The notes beneath the pieces are model-generated. The model was not told the DNA's origin and made no database searches. It was given only the letters and a program-made list of their open reading frames with translations. A stretch of DNA of 64,000 nt. It comes from Litorimonas sp964352855. Lineage in GTDB: Bacteria > Pseudomonadota > Alphaproteobacteria > Caulobacterales > Maricaulaceae. The position numbers and the translations under genes were made by a program. Shown here piece by piece: positions 8,956 through 17,547 of the stretch (the stretch's first letter is position 1; each line of letters begins with the position of its first letter). The stretch covers positions 1 to 64,000 of the forward strand of contig CAYGTR010000010.1 of assembly GCA_964352855.1 (NCBI GenBank), written 5' to 3'.

Positions 8956-9678
8956 ATGCGCGCCGATCAATATCTCGTCACCCACTGCCACTACGACTCA
9001 CGTGCGCGGGCGCAGTCTGCGATTAAAGCGGGTAAGGTTTGGGTGAATGGCGCACCTGTTCACAAAGCCTCCCAAAATATTCCTGACGGGGCCGTCGTCA
9101 TCGCTGAAAAAGAACATCCTTGGGTATCGCGGGGTGGGGTAAAACTGGTTCATGCCTTGGACGTTTTTGGCGTTGATCCCACCGGATTACACTGTGTCGA
9201 TGTTGGGTCGTCAACAGGTGGGTTTACACAAGTACTTCTTGAGCGTGGTGCGGCCAAAGTCTGCGCTGTTGATGTGGGACAGGGGCAATTGCACCAAAGC
9301 TTATGCGGGCATCCCAATATTCTCTCCTTAGAAAGTCAGGATGCACGGACATTAACGCATGATATTATAGGTTTCGTGCCGGAACTTATCGTCTGTGATG
9401 CCAGCTTCATTGGTTTGTCCAAAGTACTGGAGGCTCCGCTATCGCTCGCCGCGCCCAAAGCGACGCTTTTAAGTCTCGTTAAACCGCAATTTGAAGTCGG
9501 GCGTGTCGGACTTGGCCGCGGCGGCCTCGTTAAAAGCGAAGAGTTGGCGCTCAAGGCCTTAGAGGATGTCAAAACATGGCTTGGCTCAGTTGATTGGCGC
9601 GTCAAAGGCGAAGACACATCTCCGATCAAAGGTGGGTCCGGCAACACGGAATATTTAGTGTGGGCTGAAAGAGACTAA
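8956..9678 (+). CDS. tlyA: TlyA family rRNA 2'-O-methyltransferase
   Basis: A 240-residue protein with an N-terminal S4 RNA-binding domain (SRARAQSAIKAGKVWVNG) followed by an FtsJ-like SAM methyltransferase domain. The domain shows VDVGSSTGGFTQVLLERGA (SAM site), DVGQGQL, CDASFIGL and VKPQFEVG. TlyA proteins methylate ribose of cytidines in 16S and 23S rRNA in actinobacteria; the specificity here is not known. The ATG at 8956 is chosen; the open frame reaches back to a TTG at 8908, but the S4 domain begins right after 8956. Its stop overlaps the convergent gene at 9675 by four bases. Confidence 0.9.
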   Translation: MRADQYLVTHCHYDSRARAQSAIKAGKVWVNGAPVHKASQNIPDGAVVIAEKEHPWVSRGGVKLVHALDVFGVDPTGLHCVDVGSSTGGFTQVLLERGAAKVCAVDVGQGQLHQSLCGHPNILSLESQDARTLTHDIIGFVPELIVCDASFIGLSKVLEAPLSLAAPKATLLSLVKPQFEVGRVGLGRGGLVKSEELALKALEDVKTWLGSVDWRVKGEDTSPIKGGSGNTEYLVWAERD

Positions 9679-10166
9679 CAGCGCCCAACTTCGACGGCTT
9701 TCGGCAAACATGGTGTGAGGGCGTGAGAGACCAAACGCCATTCATCATTTTCGTTCACAAAGACACGCATAGATTTGAGCGGCCCCCATCGACCAACGGG
9801 TTGCATCGTGCCATCAATATCGAGACGGTTTGTGACAATGGCAATATTGCCGTAATAGGTAACATCGACTCTCGATATCTCTATGCTCTCGACATCCCAA
9901 GCCGCAATTCCGCGAAGAGCTTGTGCTTTGCCTTCTATGACACCACCGGGTGCCAAAACGCGAAAATCAGGCACAGCTGTTTGTGTGAATAACGTGCCGT
10001 CTTTTTCAACAATCATGGACTGAAAAAGCTGCGCATTAAGTTTGAGGACGGCGTCTTCTGATTTGTTTCTTGCATCCGCGAGGGTGGTCCCGCAGCTACT
10101 CGCTAATAAGGCGAAGGCCAGAATGTTGGCCTTTATTCCATTCTTCAAATTGCTTCTGATATCCAT
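9675..10166 (-). CDS. Exported NTF2-like (SnoaL/DUF4440-type) protein
   Basis: A 163-residue protein with a hydrophobic signal sequence; cleavage is most likely at TLA-DA, although an ASSC near residue 25 leaves a lipoprotein possibility. The mature part has the cone-shaped NTF2-like pattern: a helix with LNAQLFQSMIVEKDGTLF, then GVIEGKAQALRG, strands around VTYYGNIAIVTNR, and a final DEWRLVSHALTP. Such domains bind small ligands or act as isomerases; no catalytic role is claimed. GGAG lies six bases before the ATG. It faces tlyA tail to tail. Confidence 0.72.
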   Translation of the reverse strand: MDIRSNLKNGIKANILAFALLASSCGTTLADARNKSEDAVLKLNAQLFQSMIVEKDGTLFTQTAVPDFRVLAPGGVIEGKAQALRGIAAWDVESIEISRVDVTYYGNIAIVTNRLDIDGTMQPVGRWGPLKSMRVFVNENDEWRLVSHALTPCLPKAVEVGRC

Positions 10167-10310
10167 GGTGCGCTCCGTAAAATTAAAACTAGGCCTAAAG
10201 TCTGAATTTTGTCAAATGCGCTGATTTTGAAACGGGTCAGATTATGTGTGTTGAGACTGAGATAGTCCTTTGAAATATAAGCCTGAAACACCATCGCCGC
10301 GTTTTTAGGC

Positions 10311-10341
10311 AATAAAAAAGCCCCGCTGAAACGGAGCTTTT
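10311..10341 (-). terminator. Rho-independent terminator of the 10349-10933 gene
   Basis: Read on the minus strand, AAAAGCTCCG pairs with CGGGGCTTTT (one G-U pair) around a six-base loop and runs into a T-rich tail. It lies just past the stop codon at 10349. Confidence 0.88.
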
Positions 10342-10348
10342 GAATGTT

Positions 10349-10933
10349 TTAGCGATGACGTCTATGATGTCTGACGCGGCGGACATTATGGCCGCGGTTT
10401 CTGTAACCGCGATGTCTATTATAGCCTCTATTTCCACCGACATTAATGAACACTGATGTGCGGGGTGGGCTGTAATATGTCCGCGGATAATAAGGAGCGT
10501 GATAGACAACGCGTGGCTGCACATAAGTTGTTGTGTGGTGCGTGCGATAATTCGGCTGATAATAACCACTATTATTGTAATATGTTGTTGATCGTATAGG
10601 CTGTGCGTAACCCCCATAATAACCAGTATTCTGATTGTAATAACCGCCATTGTTATAACGGACACTGCTGCGACCATCGCCTGCAATTGCAGCACCTGCG
10701 ACACCACCAATAACTGCGCCGAGAACAGAGCCTTCAGTGCGTGCGCCGCTTGCAGCCAGTTGACTACCGATGACGGCACCCGTCACGGCACCAATTGCGC
10801 CGCCGACTAACTGCTGATCACCATTCGAATTTTGGTGATAATGCCGATACCCATTGTCATGGGCTGAGGCCGCGACGGGCGCAATAGCAACAGACGCTAT
10901 GGCCGCCAATGTGAATCCAATTTTAAAACGCAT
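10349..10933 (-). CDS. Exported glycine-zipper protein with Tyr/Asn/His-rich tail
   Basis: A 194-residue protein with a signal peptide cleaved about AASA-HD. Residues 38-80 hold a glycine zipper (GGAIGAVTGAVIGSQLA then GSVLGAVIGGVAGAAIAG), a pattern that inserts in or associates with membranes. The rest is low-complexity, rich in Tyr, Asn, Arg and His, ending in a basic His/Arg tail. The start chosen is ATG 10933, seven bases after AGGAG; the upstream ATG at 10948 overlaps that ribosome site. It is one of three consecutive minus-strand genes with this architecture. The function is unknown; envelope stress or outer-membrane association is a guess. Confidence 0.8.
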   Translation of the reverse strand: MRFKIGFTLAAIASVAIAPVAASAHDNGYRHYHQNSNGDQQLVGGAIGAVTGAVIGSQLAASGARTEGSVLGAVIGGVAGAAIAGDGRSSVRYNNGGYYNQNTGYYGGYAQPIRSTTYYNNSGYYQPNYRTHHTTTYVQPRVVYHAPYYPRTYYSPPRTSVFINVGGNRGYNRHRGYRNRGHNVRRVRHHRRHR

Positions 10934-11066
10934 GTGAGACTCCTTCATAAATGTCCTTCATCCACTTTATTCGTCCCAAAATACCGTGAATATTTGAGTT
11001 AACATTACATTTAAGAACATGAATGGATGCGGAACAAATCAGTCATTTACATTAAAATTGAGTCAT

Positions 11067-11096
11067 AAAAAAACCGCCCTACGAGATAGGGCGGCT
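11067..11096 (-). terminator. Rho-independent terminator of the 11120-12550 gene
   Basis: On the minus strand, CCGCCCTA pairs perfectly with TAGGGCGG around a five-base loop and is followed by seven T residues. It lies about 25 bases after the stop codon at 11120. Confidence 0.93.
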
Positions 11097-11119
11097 TGCA
11101 ATTTAATATTTTTTTGATC

Positions 11120-12550
11120 CTAGTGATGTGATTTACAACGGCTATCTTCGTAATGATAGCCACCTGCTAACTCATCATCTCCGATATGTTTGCCTTTACC
11201 GTCATAGCGCTTGTGACTGTCAGAATAACAATATGTCGGAGCGGTAGGGGCTTCATGTGTCACGATAGGCGCAGCCTGCACAACGCGCGGTGGGGCCAAA
11301 CATATACCATCTGATTGTCGGGTTGTGCCGGATGGGCAGCTGGATTGGATCACAGTAGGGGCAGGTGAATAGACTGTTTTTGGCGGCTCTGAGCATGTTC
11401 CGTTACCATTATCCGTCGTACCGCTCGGGCAATGTGCGGGAATCACAATCGGCGCTTGGCCCATAATAGTTTTCGCAGGTTCCAAACAGGTACCATTGCC
11501 TTGGTCGGTTGTTCCGGATGGGCAATAGGAAGGTATCACAACAGGCGGCGGGGCCATGACAGTTTTTGCGGGCTCCATACAGGTGCCGTTGCCTTGATCC
11601 ATTGTACCCGCTGGACACTGCGCCGGAATGATGATCGGGGCTGGTTCGAAGATGGTTTTTGGCGCTGTTATACAAGTACCATCTGATTGTTCAGTCGTGC
11701 CTGTCGGGCAATCCGCATGTACAACAACACGTTCTTTGCGGATGACTTCACGTTGCACACGGACAATAGGCGCAGGCTTATAGGTTACGCGTGGAACGCT
11801 ATAGGTTGTTACGGGAATGATTGGCCCCGCAACATATCCGCCGAAATGTTGCGTTACTGGAGCGTTTATAACGGGCTGACTTACATAATTTGTCGGTAGA
11901 ATGACCCCGCCACTATATTGGCCGACAGGTGCGGCGTCGTAATTCGTACCTAATACGACACCTTGTCGATAGCTTGTCGGGGCTGCGCCGTAAACCACAC
12001 TGCCACCGCGATATGGGCTCTGGGCTCTGACAGAGGCTTGATAGGGGACGCTATTATAATTCGAACCGTAATAAGCAGGTGATGGCGCATATCTATTCTG
12101 TTGGCCTTGATTGGCGAGCGCATAGCCGGCAACTCCGCCCAAAACGGCTCCGATGGCTGTGCCTTCTTGGCGTTGACCTGATCCGGCAAGGTTAGATCCA
12201 ATAGCACCGCCGAGACCTGCTCCAATACCGGCACCAACGAGGTTTCGTCCGTTAAATCCCGGGTTAAACTGACCCGCATAGGGGTTCGTATAATAATTTG
12301 ATTGTGAATTGCCATAGGCTGCCCCTGCCAACCCGCCTGCCAAGGCACCAATGGCCGTATATTCGTCGCCCATACCACGCGGGGCAAGGTTAGACCCGAT
12401 AACACCGCCAAGCCCTGCGCCAATGGCGCCGCCAAGAACCGTATTATTGTCGAGGTTTCCAATGAGCTGCGCATTTGTGCTTATGGGAACGAACGCGATT
12501 GCTAATGTTGCTGTGGTTGCGAGTAAATATTTATTACGAAAAGACTTCAT
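11120..12550 (-). CDS. Exported glycine-zipper protein with cysteine-pair tandem repeats
   Basis: A 476-residue exported protein with a signal peptide ending about TNA-QL. Two glycine-zipper units follow, at about residues 38-75 and 102-145, each starting as a GGAIGAGLGGxIGSNLA-like run and ending in an IGA.LGG.AG run. A Tyr/Pro/Val-rich linker comes next. Residues about 280-430 are five to six tandem repeats of roughly 32 residues, of the form CPSGTTDQGNGTCxxPAKT, each with two cysteines probably forming a disulfide. The C-terminal 45 residues (DGKGKHIGDDELAGGYHYED) contain further Cys and His. The start is ATG 12550. The function is unknown; a surface-exposed structural or metal-binding protein is plausible. 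Confidence 0.8.
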   Translation of the reverse strand: MKSFRNKYLLATTATLAIAFVPISTNAQLIGNLDNNTVLGGAIGAGLGGVIGSNLAPRGMGDEYTAIGALAGGLAGAAYGNSQSNYYTNPYAGQFNPGFNGRNLVGAGIGAGLGGAIGSNLAGSGQRQEGTAIGAVLGGVAGYALANQGQQNRYAPSPAYYGSNYNSVPYQASVRAQSPYRGGSVVYGAAPTSYRQGVVLGTNYDAAPVGQYSGGVILPTNYVSQPVINAPVTQHFGGYVAGPIIPVTTYSVPRVTYKPAPIVRVQREVIRKERVVVHADCPTGTTEQSDGTCITAPKTIFEPAPIIIPAQCPAGTMDQGNGTCMEPAKTVMAPPPVVIPSYCPSGTTDQGNGTCLEPAKTIMGQAPIVIPAHCPSGTTDNGNGTCSEPPKTVYSPAPTVIQSSCPSGTTRQSDGICLAPPRVVQAAPIVTHEAPTAPTYCYSDSHKRYDGKGKHIGDDELAGGYHYEDSRCKSHH

Positions 12551-12682
12551 GTCCGATGACTCCTGAGACCTAGCTAAAGGCGTTTTATATGCAAAAATTA
12601 CGCCGAATTTTGGAGCCTCATATCATTATTTACGCCCTCTATGCCAATTGTCTCGCGTTTTAGGCGAGTCCCTCCAAAAGCA

Positions 12683-12708
12683 AAACCCCGGTCTCTCGAC
12701 CGAGGTTT
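12683..12708 (-). terminator. Rho-independent terminator of the 12736-13383 gene
   Basis: On the minus strand, AAACCTCGGTC pairs with GACCGGGGTTT (one G-U pair) around a GAGA tetraloop and continues into T residues. It follows the stop at 12736. Confidence 0.88.
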
Positions 12709-12735
12709 CTTTAAGCTACCTTTGGGGGAAGGCCT

Positions 12736-13383
12736 TTAATGGCCGCTATAACAAACAGTTCTTGAGTTACCGTGATAGTGGCCGCGATTATTATAGCCGC
12801 GATCATGACCTCTGTTGTAGCTCGCATTTTTAATGTTGCGTCTACGATCCTTTAGCTCACGGACTTCATATCCGATTTCACGGATGCGGCGATCAACCCA
12901 ACGGCGGTTATCATAGCGATTACGGCGTTCCAGATCACGACGTTCCGCACGCAAAGCAGCTAAACGATGGTCAATGCGATCTAGGCGATTGTAACCTTGT
13001 CCATAGCCGCGATTATGTCCACGGTGACCAACGGTTACGACGGCAGGCTGGTAGCCATTATCGCGGTGCTGATATTGTGTTGTGCGCACGATACGGTCAT
13101 TTTTACCGGGGCATTTGACGCTTTCATCACCGAGGGCTGCACCTGCACCGGCTCCAAGGATAGCGCCGATAACCGCACCTTCATTACTGTCACCCCGTCC
13201 GGCAACTTCAGATCCGACAAGGCCACCGACAACTGCGCCGAGGACGCCGCCAATGATTTGGGCTTCGTCATTCTTGTTCTCGCAGCGGTAATCTGCAGCG
13301 GACGCGACAGAGGGTAGTGTCGCAAAGGCAGTCGCGGCAAGGGCGACAGCGGTGAATGTTTTGGCTTTGTTTAAAAGGGCCAT
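12736..13383 (-). CDS. Exported glycine-zipper protein with Arg-rich coiled tail
   Basis: A 215-residue protein starting at ATG 13383, with AGGAG a few bases upstream; the longer frame from 13485 has no ribosome site and would bury the signal peptide. The signal peptide ends about ASA-AD. Residues about 40-85 are a glycine zipper (IGGVLGAVVGGLVGSEVAG then IGAILGAGAGAALG), flanked by two cysteines. The second half is strongly basic, with a predicted helix (RLDRIDHRLAALRAERRDLE) and an Arg/Asn/Tyr/Gly-rich tail ending in VCYSGH. It shares its architecture with the two following minus-strand genes. Function unknown. Confidence 0.8.
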   Translation of the reverse strand: MALLNKAKTFTAVALAATAFATLPSVASAADYRCENKNDEAQIIGGVLGAVVGGLVGSEVAGRGDSNEGAVIGAILGAGAGAALGDESVKCPGKNDRIVRTTQYQHRDNGYQPAVVTVGHRGHNRGYGQGYNRLDRIDHRLAALRAERRDLERRNRYDNRRWVDRRIREIGYEVRELKDRRRNIKNASYNRGHDRGYNNRGHYHGNSRTVCYSGH

Positions 13384-13509
13384 GTTCAGTCTCCTGTCTT
13401 TAACAAGCGGCGAAGGGAAATGCCTGTGCCGTTGATTTGATGTATAGAGACTGGCCTCTGAACCGACCCTGATTTCGAAATTCATTTTCAGTTCAGGAAT
13501 GAGGCACGG

Positions 13510-14601
13510 TTATTTGAGATGCTGATTTAAGAACTTACCCGCTTCGTCAAGGGCGTCAGACGCCGCCGCGATATAGTTATCAAACATCTGAAAAACATGC
13601 GGAACATTATCCCAGCTTTGCAGTATGACCGGCGACCCCGCCTCTTTCATTTTGGAAGCATATCTCACCGCATCATCATATAACATTTCCGATGCACTCA
13701 CCTGAATAAGTATGGGTGGCAAACCGGAGAGGTCGTCATGTATGGGGGAGATATCAGGGTCCGTTGGATGATACCCCGTCATTTTCTTCATGGCTGAAAG
13801 CAATAACAGTCGCGGTAATTTCAACAGGGGCCCGATAAGCGGTTGCAACATCAAATCGGTTTGGAAATTGCCTTTGATAGACGGGCTGGAGGCTGTTGAG
13901 TCTACAGCCGGCGATAATGCATAAATCGCCTCAGGCTGTTTCAGATCCGTTTTGCGAACCCAATTTGCGATCATCAATGTGAGATTGCCGCCCGCACTGT
14001 CCCCTGCAACTGCAAGCGATTGAGAGGGGGAAGGGCCATCCGGGCCATTTTCCAATATCCATGCATAGGCGGCACGGGAATCATCAATTGATGCTTTGCG
14101 TGAGTTTTCTGGCATCAGCCGATAATTCGGCACAAAAATAGCGGCCTTGGTGCGTTTGGCCAGATTGGTCGTCAGTGGACGGTGGCTGATATCGCTGCCG
14201 ACTGTGCCGCCGCCGCCGTGAATATAAAGTATACGTTTATCCGGGTCATAGCCTTTGACCAACGTCCAGGCGCCATGAACGGAGAGATCACCCATAATGA
14301 CGACGTCTTCGCGGTATTCAGTGTTTGGATCCGTACGGGCAAGGCCTCCTGCTTCGAAAAACTTCCGTTTGTCTTGAATTTTTCCTTGTTTCTTTTTGCC
14401 TGATTTTGCCGGCGTAATGAATTTATCAATCAGATATTGATTGAGCTCCGCCAGTCCTTTGGCATCCGGGTCGACCGGGAAGTCAACAGGTCTGTCTTCG
14501 TCATAGGCGGCAAGGCTAGGGCCGGAAAGAGACTTTAAGCGGGCGCGGTAGCCAATATAGCCAACAAGACCAAGCGACGCGATAATAGGAATATGAAACA
14601 T
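13510..14601 (-). CDS. Alpha/beta hydrolase, hormone-sensitive-lipase-type esterase
   Basis: A 363-residue hydrolase with a short N-terminal hydrophobic segment that may anchor it in the membrane. The oxyanion-hole motif is YIHGGGGTVG and the nucleophile elbow is GDSAGGN, both marks of the HSL family (bacterial lipase family IV). The acid is probably in the LIQVSASEMLYDDA stretch and the histidine in PHVFQMF. It should cleave short-chain esters; the natural substrate is unknown. It stands alone between the glycine-zipper genes and the divergent histidine kinase. Confidence 0.88.
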   Translation of the reverse strand: MFHIPIIASLGLVGYIGYRARLKSLSGPSLAAYDEDRPVDFPVDPDAKGLAELNQYLIDKFITPAKSGKKKQGKIQDKRKFFEAGGLARTDPNTEYREDVVIMGDLSVHGAWTLVKGYDPDKRILYIHGGGGTVGSDISHRPLTTNLAKRTKAAIFVPNYRLMPENSRKASIDDSRAAYAWILENGPDGPSPSQSLAVAGDSAGGNLTLMIANWVRKTDLKQPEAIYALSPAVDSTASSPSIKGNFQTDLMLQPLIGPLLKLPRLLLLSAMKKMTGYHPTDPDISPIHDDLSGLPPILIQVSASEMLYDDAVRYASKMKEAGSPVILQSWDNVPHVFQMFDNYIAAASDALDEAGKFLNQHLK

Positions 14602-14755
14602 CCGTTGATATTATGACATGGAGCCGCGAGGTCAAAGCTGTTTTCTGCATCACCATCATGCAGGTCACATTTACCACCTAAAACACCTTAACCTTCAAGC
14701 ATTTTTAATAAGTCTCAAGCAATAACACCATATTGGTGCAGTATTAAAGATAATT

Positions 14756-16612
14756 TTGTCTCTATTTAAGAAAGTAAAGGCCGCAATGTTTGGGATAAAG
14801 CCAGAAGGCTATGTGACAAATTGGACGCGTCATACCGAATATATCATCGGTATGTGCGGCGCGATATTTGCGGCTGCCTTGTTCGGACTTTATCTATCCG
14901 CCGTCTTTTTCATACCAGACATTCAAACGGTCGGCGCAGTATCTTTCGTCATTTTGGCCTATGTCGTCGCGTGTCTGTTGCGCTTGACTTGGGTGCATTT
15001 TGGCCCGGAGTATAAGGGTTTTGGATGGGTATCCGCCTTTATAGATCTGACTTTTCTGTCCATCATTATTGCTGTCCTGAGTCTCCAAAACGGGGAGGCG
15101 GCAGCGGCTTTAAAGGCATCGAGTCATGGTTTTTATTACGTTATAATCGCGCTTCACGCCATGCGGTTCAAGCCTTTGCAAGTGTTAGCGATGGGCGCTG
15201 TCGCCATTATGTGTTGGAGCGGATTTAGTATTATTTCCGTTCGGTCAGCCCAAGACATGAGCTTTGCTTATTTCACTTATATTTCATCTCCGCAGCTTTA
15301 CATTAGTGCGGATATTGAAAAAGTCTTTGGAATTTTAGCCTTTTCAATATTGATTGCTATTGGCGTGTCCCGCGCAAAGGCCCTCTTGACGACCGCGATT
15401 GAAACACAGATTTCGGAAGTGCGGATTGAAGAGGCCGAAAAAGCGGTCAAAGTCAAAACAGAATTTTTAGGCACGATGAGCCATGAATTAAGAACGCCTA
15501 TGAACGGTGTGCTTGGCATGACCGAAGCCCTTCGCAATACGAACCTGTCAGCCGAACAAATGAAATATGTCGAGGTGATCGAGCGTTCGGGCAGTGCGCT
15601 GTTGAGCCTCATCGAAAACATCCTTGATTACACAGAGTTGGAGATGGGCGACCTCAACGCCAATAGCGCGGAGTTTAATCTCAAAGATAAAATCGACAGG
15701 ATCGGCCTCAAGCTAGGCCCGGATGCGCGCCGTAAACGCTTAGATTTCTTAATTCATATTGAGCCGGGATCCGAACATCTTATTATGGGGGACGAAGACC
15801 GTTTTGCCCAAGTGATAACTAACCTTGTGAATAATGCGATCAAGTTTACGGATGAAGGTTTTGTGTCTTTGACAATCTCTTGCAAACCCATTGACCATGA
15901 GCATGCGAGCCTTTCCGTTTCTGTAGAAGATAGCGGCATTGGTATTTCGAAAGAGAAACTCGATTTGATTTTCGAGCGTTTCGCACAATCTGATGCCTCT
16001 AAAACGCGGCGTCATGGCGGAACCGGATTGGGGCTGACAATCGCGCAAAGTATTGTTCGTGCCAAAGGCGGGGAAATAACCGTCGAGTCTCAGCTAGGCG
16101 AGGGTGCAAAATTCTCATTTGACCTGAGGGTTCCCTATCGTAAGATCGATCAGAAACCACAATCTCTCCTGCGTATGCGAGAAGGCTTGCGTCGTCTTAA
16201 GGTGCTGATTGTTGATGATGAACCCGCCAGCGCAGACCTTCTCCAGAAACAACTCAATGATATCGGGATCATGCCGCAAATCGTGCATGACGCACAAAGC
16301 GCCTGTGCAGCCATTAATGCTGCCTATAATGCGAAAAACGCATATAATTTCGCGCTGATTGATTATGAGATGCCACAAGTCAACGGCCTCAAACTCGCCC
16401 AAGTTATTCGCTCTCGCCCTGAACTCGACAGCATGAAAATCATCGTTGTGTCCGCAACGGACGAAGATCTCGCCAAAAAAGAATTTATGAGAGTGGGGGC
16501 CACGGCCTATCTCACAAAACCCTATCCGGTAGAGATATTAGAATCCGCCATTTTCAAAGCCATCACAGCCGATGATAGGATAGCGGAGCCACCCATTTCG
16601 GATGTGGCTTAG
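14756..16612 (+). CDS. Hybrid sensor histidine kinase with receiver domain
   Basis: A 618-residue inner-membrane kinase. The N-terminal 210 residues hold about six transmembrane helices and no recognised sensor domain. Then come HisKA with H243 in SHELRTPMNG, HATPase_c with the N box near NNAIKFTDEG, G boxes DSGIGI and GTGLGL, and a C-terminal receiver with VDDEPASADLL, phospho-acceptor D536 in LIDYEMP and K in LTKPYP. No DNA-binding output is present, so a phosphotransferase or other partner must act downstream. The start is TTG 14756; an ATG at 14786 with AAAGG five bases before it is an alternative that would remove ten residues. Its stop overlaps the convergent ORF by four bases. Confidence 0.92.
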   Translation: MSLFKKVKAAMFGIKPEGYVTNWTRHTEYIIGMCGAIFAAALFGLYLSAVFFIPDIQTVGAVSFVILAYVVACLLRLTWVHFGPEYKGFGWVSAFIDLTFLSIIIAVLSLQNGEAAAALKASSHGFYYVIIALHAMRFKPLQVLAMGAVAIMCWSGFSIISVRSAQDMSFAYFTYISSPQLYISADIEKVFGILAFSILIAIGVSRAKALLTTAIETQISEVRIEEAEKAVKVKTEFLGTMSHELRTPMNGVLGMTEALRNTNLSAEQMKYVEVIERSGSALLSLIENILDYTELEMGDLNANSAEFNLKDKIDRIGLKLGPDARRKRLDFLIHIEPGSEHLIMGDEDRFAQVITNLVNNAIKFTDEGFVSLTISCKPIDHEHASLSVSVEDSGIGISKEKLDLIFERFAQSDASKTRRHGGTGLGLTIAQSIVRAKGGEITVESQLGEGAKFSFDLRVPYRKIDQKPQSLLRMREGLRRLKVLIVDDEPASADLLQKQLNDIGIMPQIVHDAQSACAAINAAYNAKNAYNFALIDYEMPQVNGLKLAQVIRSRPELDSMKIIVVSATDEDLAKKEFMRVGATAYLTKPYPVEILESAIFKAITADDRIAEPPISDVA

Positions 16613-17496
16613 AGGGTTTCTAACCTTAGAATTTTTTCGAAAACTGAGTAGTGTTCAGGCGATAAAATTCGGTTGTAATGAAATAAACAGTTAGAATGGA
16701 TTGGATCTCTTTTTAACCATTCCCATCTTTTAAACTGTGCTCCGCCTTTAGATATTGAATTGTCAATCGTCTCGATAGCATCAATCCATGTCGTATCTCC
16801 GACTGTAATGCCTCCTACTCTTACCGATGATCCACTTTTAAATGTTACGTCATATATGAGCGTGCTCCCATCCTCTGTTGTGTTACATCCTAGTTGCACA
16901 GACTCAGCCTCTGTCCAGCTGGTTGTTTGTTTGCCTGAAAAAAAAGTAAAACGTTCATAACTGTTTGCTGTGAATACTGAATAAACTTGGGTTTCCCAGA
17001 GAGAAATAAATGCCGATATAAAAACTAGTGGAGCCAAGAACTTTCCTAGCTTTAAAATTTTATGCGTAATCCAAATATTGATAAATTCTTCTGCAGTTTC
17101 TGGTCGTGAGAAGCTGCTCATGATGTTTTGACTCATCTTAAGGTTTTTCCCGTGGTGCTTTTCTTCTTCAACTACCCCTAAGAACAAGGCACCTTTAACG
17201 GGCATAGGCAAAACTCTTATCAGCAGTAATACAGGTACAATAGCCGCAAGAATCCAAACGAATAGTCCTACTAATAATCCGAAGCCGAAATTAACCGAGT
17301 ATAATAAGCCATCAATGCTATTTGCAGCATTGATGGCATTGCCTTCATTTAAGTTTTCAAGAAAAGGCCAAAGGAAAAATCCACCTATGACGGAGCCTGC
17401 AATGAGTGAAGCAATATATAACCATCCACCAAAAAAACGTACGAAACCTTTTCCATAGGCCTCTATTAAAGAGTCTGAAATATTTTCGGGTAATCC
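16609..17496 (-). pseudogene. Membrane-protein ORF without a start codon
   Basis: An open frame of 295 codons lies between an in-frame TAG at 17499-17497 and the stop at 16609. It has three likely transmembrane stretches (starting GWLYIASLIAG, FGFGLLVGLFVW and LAPLVFISAFIS), then a soluble C-terminal part of about 120 residues. The only ordinary start codons come late: TTG 17211 would give a 200-residue protein starting in the middle of the protein, after the second membrane segment. The coding pattern clearly continues upstream (LPENISDSLIEAYGKG). An ATG at 17511 is in another frame and stops after 14 codons, so a frameshift or nonsense change near the 5' end is the simplest reading. The stretch is AT-richer than its neighbours. 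The family is not recognised. Confidence 0.6.
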
Positions 17497-17547
17497 CTAA
17501 AGCAGTTCATCGTTAAGAGATTATTGTAGATTATTTTTACGCACAAA

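Noticed and set aside
10970..11050. CtrA site TTAA-N-TTAA between two glycine-zipper genes
   Set aside because: The spacing is eight bases, not seven, so it does not meet the consensus.
12648..12833. 61-codon plus-strand ORF beside the third glycine-zipper gene
   Set aside because: It lies across the terminator and 3' end of the minus-strand gene and is a shadow.
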